A stretch of DNA of 64,000 nucleotides. Source: Agrobacterium arsenijevicii. Its GTDB lineage: Bacteria; Pseudomonadota; Alphaproteobacteria; Rhizobiales; Rhizobiaceae. Where the stretch lies: assembly GCA_000949895.1 (NCBI GenBank), contig JWIT01000004.1, positions 292,012 to 356,011 on the forward strand, given 5' to 3'. A model generated the notes under the pieces. It was given only the letters and a program-made list of their open reading frames with translations. It searched no databases and was not told the DNA's origin. Position 1 is the stretch's first letter; each line of letters begins with the position of its first letter. A program made the position numbers and the translations under genes. Shown piece by piece: positions 63,852-64,000 of the stretch.

Positions 63852-64000
63852 TCAGCCCTTGAGCTTTGCAATCACCAGATGGCCGGGCGTCGGGTTGCCG
63901 TCCTGCATGCGCACGTTGATATCGGTGACTTCGACGATGTCGAAACCGGTCGCCGCCAGTCTTTCCCGGACATAGGTTTCCGCATGGGCGAAACGCTGGT
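63852..64000 (-). CDS. C-terminal end of a methyltransferase-like protein (cut by window edge)
   Basis: The last 48 residues are visible on the minus strand: QRFAHAETYVRERLAATGFD, then IVEVTDINVRMQDGNPTPGH and LVIAKLKG, ending in TGA at 63852-63854. The pattern (aromatic-H-X(3)-YVR, a GF turn, RXQDGXPXPGXLV) resembles the C-terminus of SAM-dependent methyltransferases of the TPR-associated type. The identification rests on this short tail only; the start and catalytic motifs lie outside the window. Confidence 0.55.
   Translation of the reverse strand, partial: QRFAHAETYVRERLAATGFDIVEVTDINVRMQDGNPTPGHLVIAKLKG

Overview
The window is a chromosomal segment of an alphaproteobacterium, most likely in the family Rhizobiaceae and closest in style to Agrobacterium/Rhizobium. 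This is inferred from gene order, protein character and composition; no database was searched. It carries almost the whole transcription/translation gene cluster (about positions 1-36160), followed by a run of metabolic, envelope, signalling and repair genes (36160-64000). No insertion sequence, prophage, CRISPR array or other clear mobile element is visible.

Region 1 (1-36160). The 3' part of one tuf gene ends in a strong terminator. A convergent histidine-phosphatase gene and tRNA-Trp follow. Next come secE-nusG-rplK-rplA-rplJ-rplL-rpoB-rpoC, closed by a terminator at about 14132. Two minus-strand genes (a LuxR-type regulator and a 97-residue protein) separate this block from rpsL-rpsG-fusA-tuf. 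After another hairpin the S10/spc/alpha cluster runs rpsJ, rplC, rplD, rplW, rplB, rpsS, rplV, rpsC, rplP, rpmC, rpsQ, rplN, rplX, rplE, rpsN, rpsH, rplF, rplR, rpsE, rpmD, rplO, secY, adk, rpsM, rpsK, rpoA, rplQ. It ends in a very strong terminator at 36129-36162. Several internal hairpins (26376, 29491, 30903, 34367) suggest that this long cluster is transcribed or processed in sections.

The most striking feature is in the second tuf gene. A 58-bp tandem duplication (19905-20020) shifts the frame and brings in an immediate TGA, so only the first copy, at the window start, looks intact. This is either a real disruption tolerated because of the duplicate gene, or a sequence/assembly error.

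Region 2 (36160-64000) holds, in order: a frameshifted lipoprotein-like gene, two membrane proteins (DUF817, DUF2809), the MsrQ-MsrP methionine-sulfoxide reductase pair, ilvD, a beta-lactamase-like serine hydrolase, and a MarR regulator with a membrane-protein partner and two operator-like dyads. Then come an LprI-like secreted protein, a Deg/Do-type protease overlapping rarA, a DUF1883 protein, a chemoreceptor, an extensin-like lipoprotein, a TauE/SafE exporter and a two-gene ABC exporter. Finally there are ribB with an FMN riboswitch, a membrane-anchored aspartic protease with a DUF1289 protein, cobS and cobT, dgkA, a membrane histidine kinase, a nuclease overlapping a uracil-DNA-glycosylase-family gene, an Lrp regulator, a sulfonate-type solute-binding protein, and the end of a methyltransferase-like gene cut by the window edge. 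Three copies of a palindromic intergenic repeat lie at about 41883, 49984 and 51611. A minus-strand terminator at 51773-51798 has no gene feeding it and may mark an unannotated small RNA.

I did not find a clearly new multi-gene system. The best leads are the disrupted tuf copy, the orphan terminator, the frameshifted lipoprotein with an 8-bp tandem repeat, a short ORF ahead of secY, and the paired operator dyads at the marR start.
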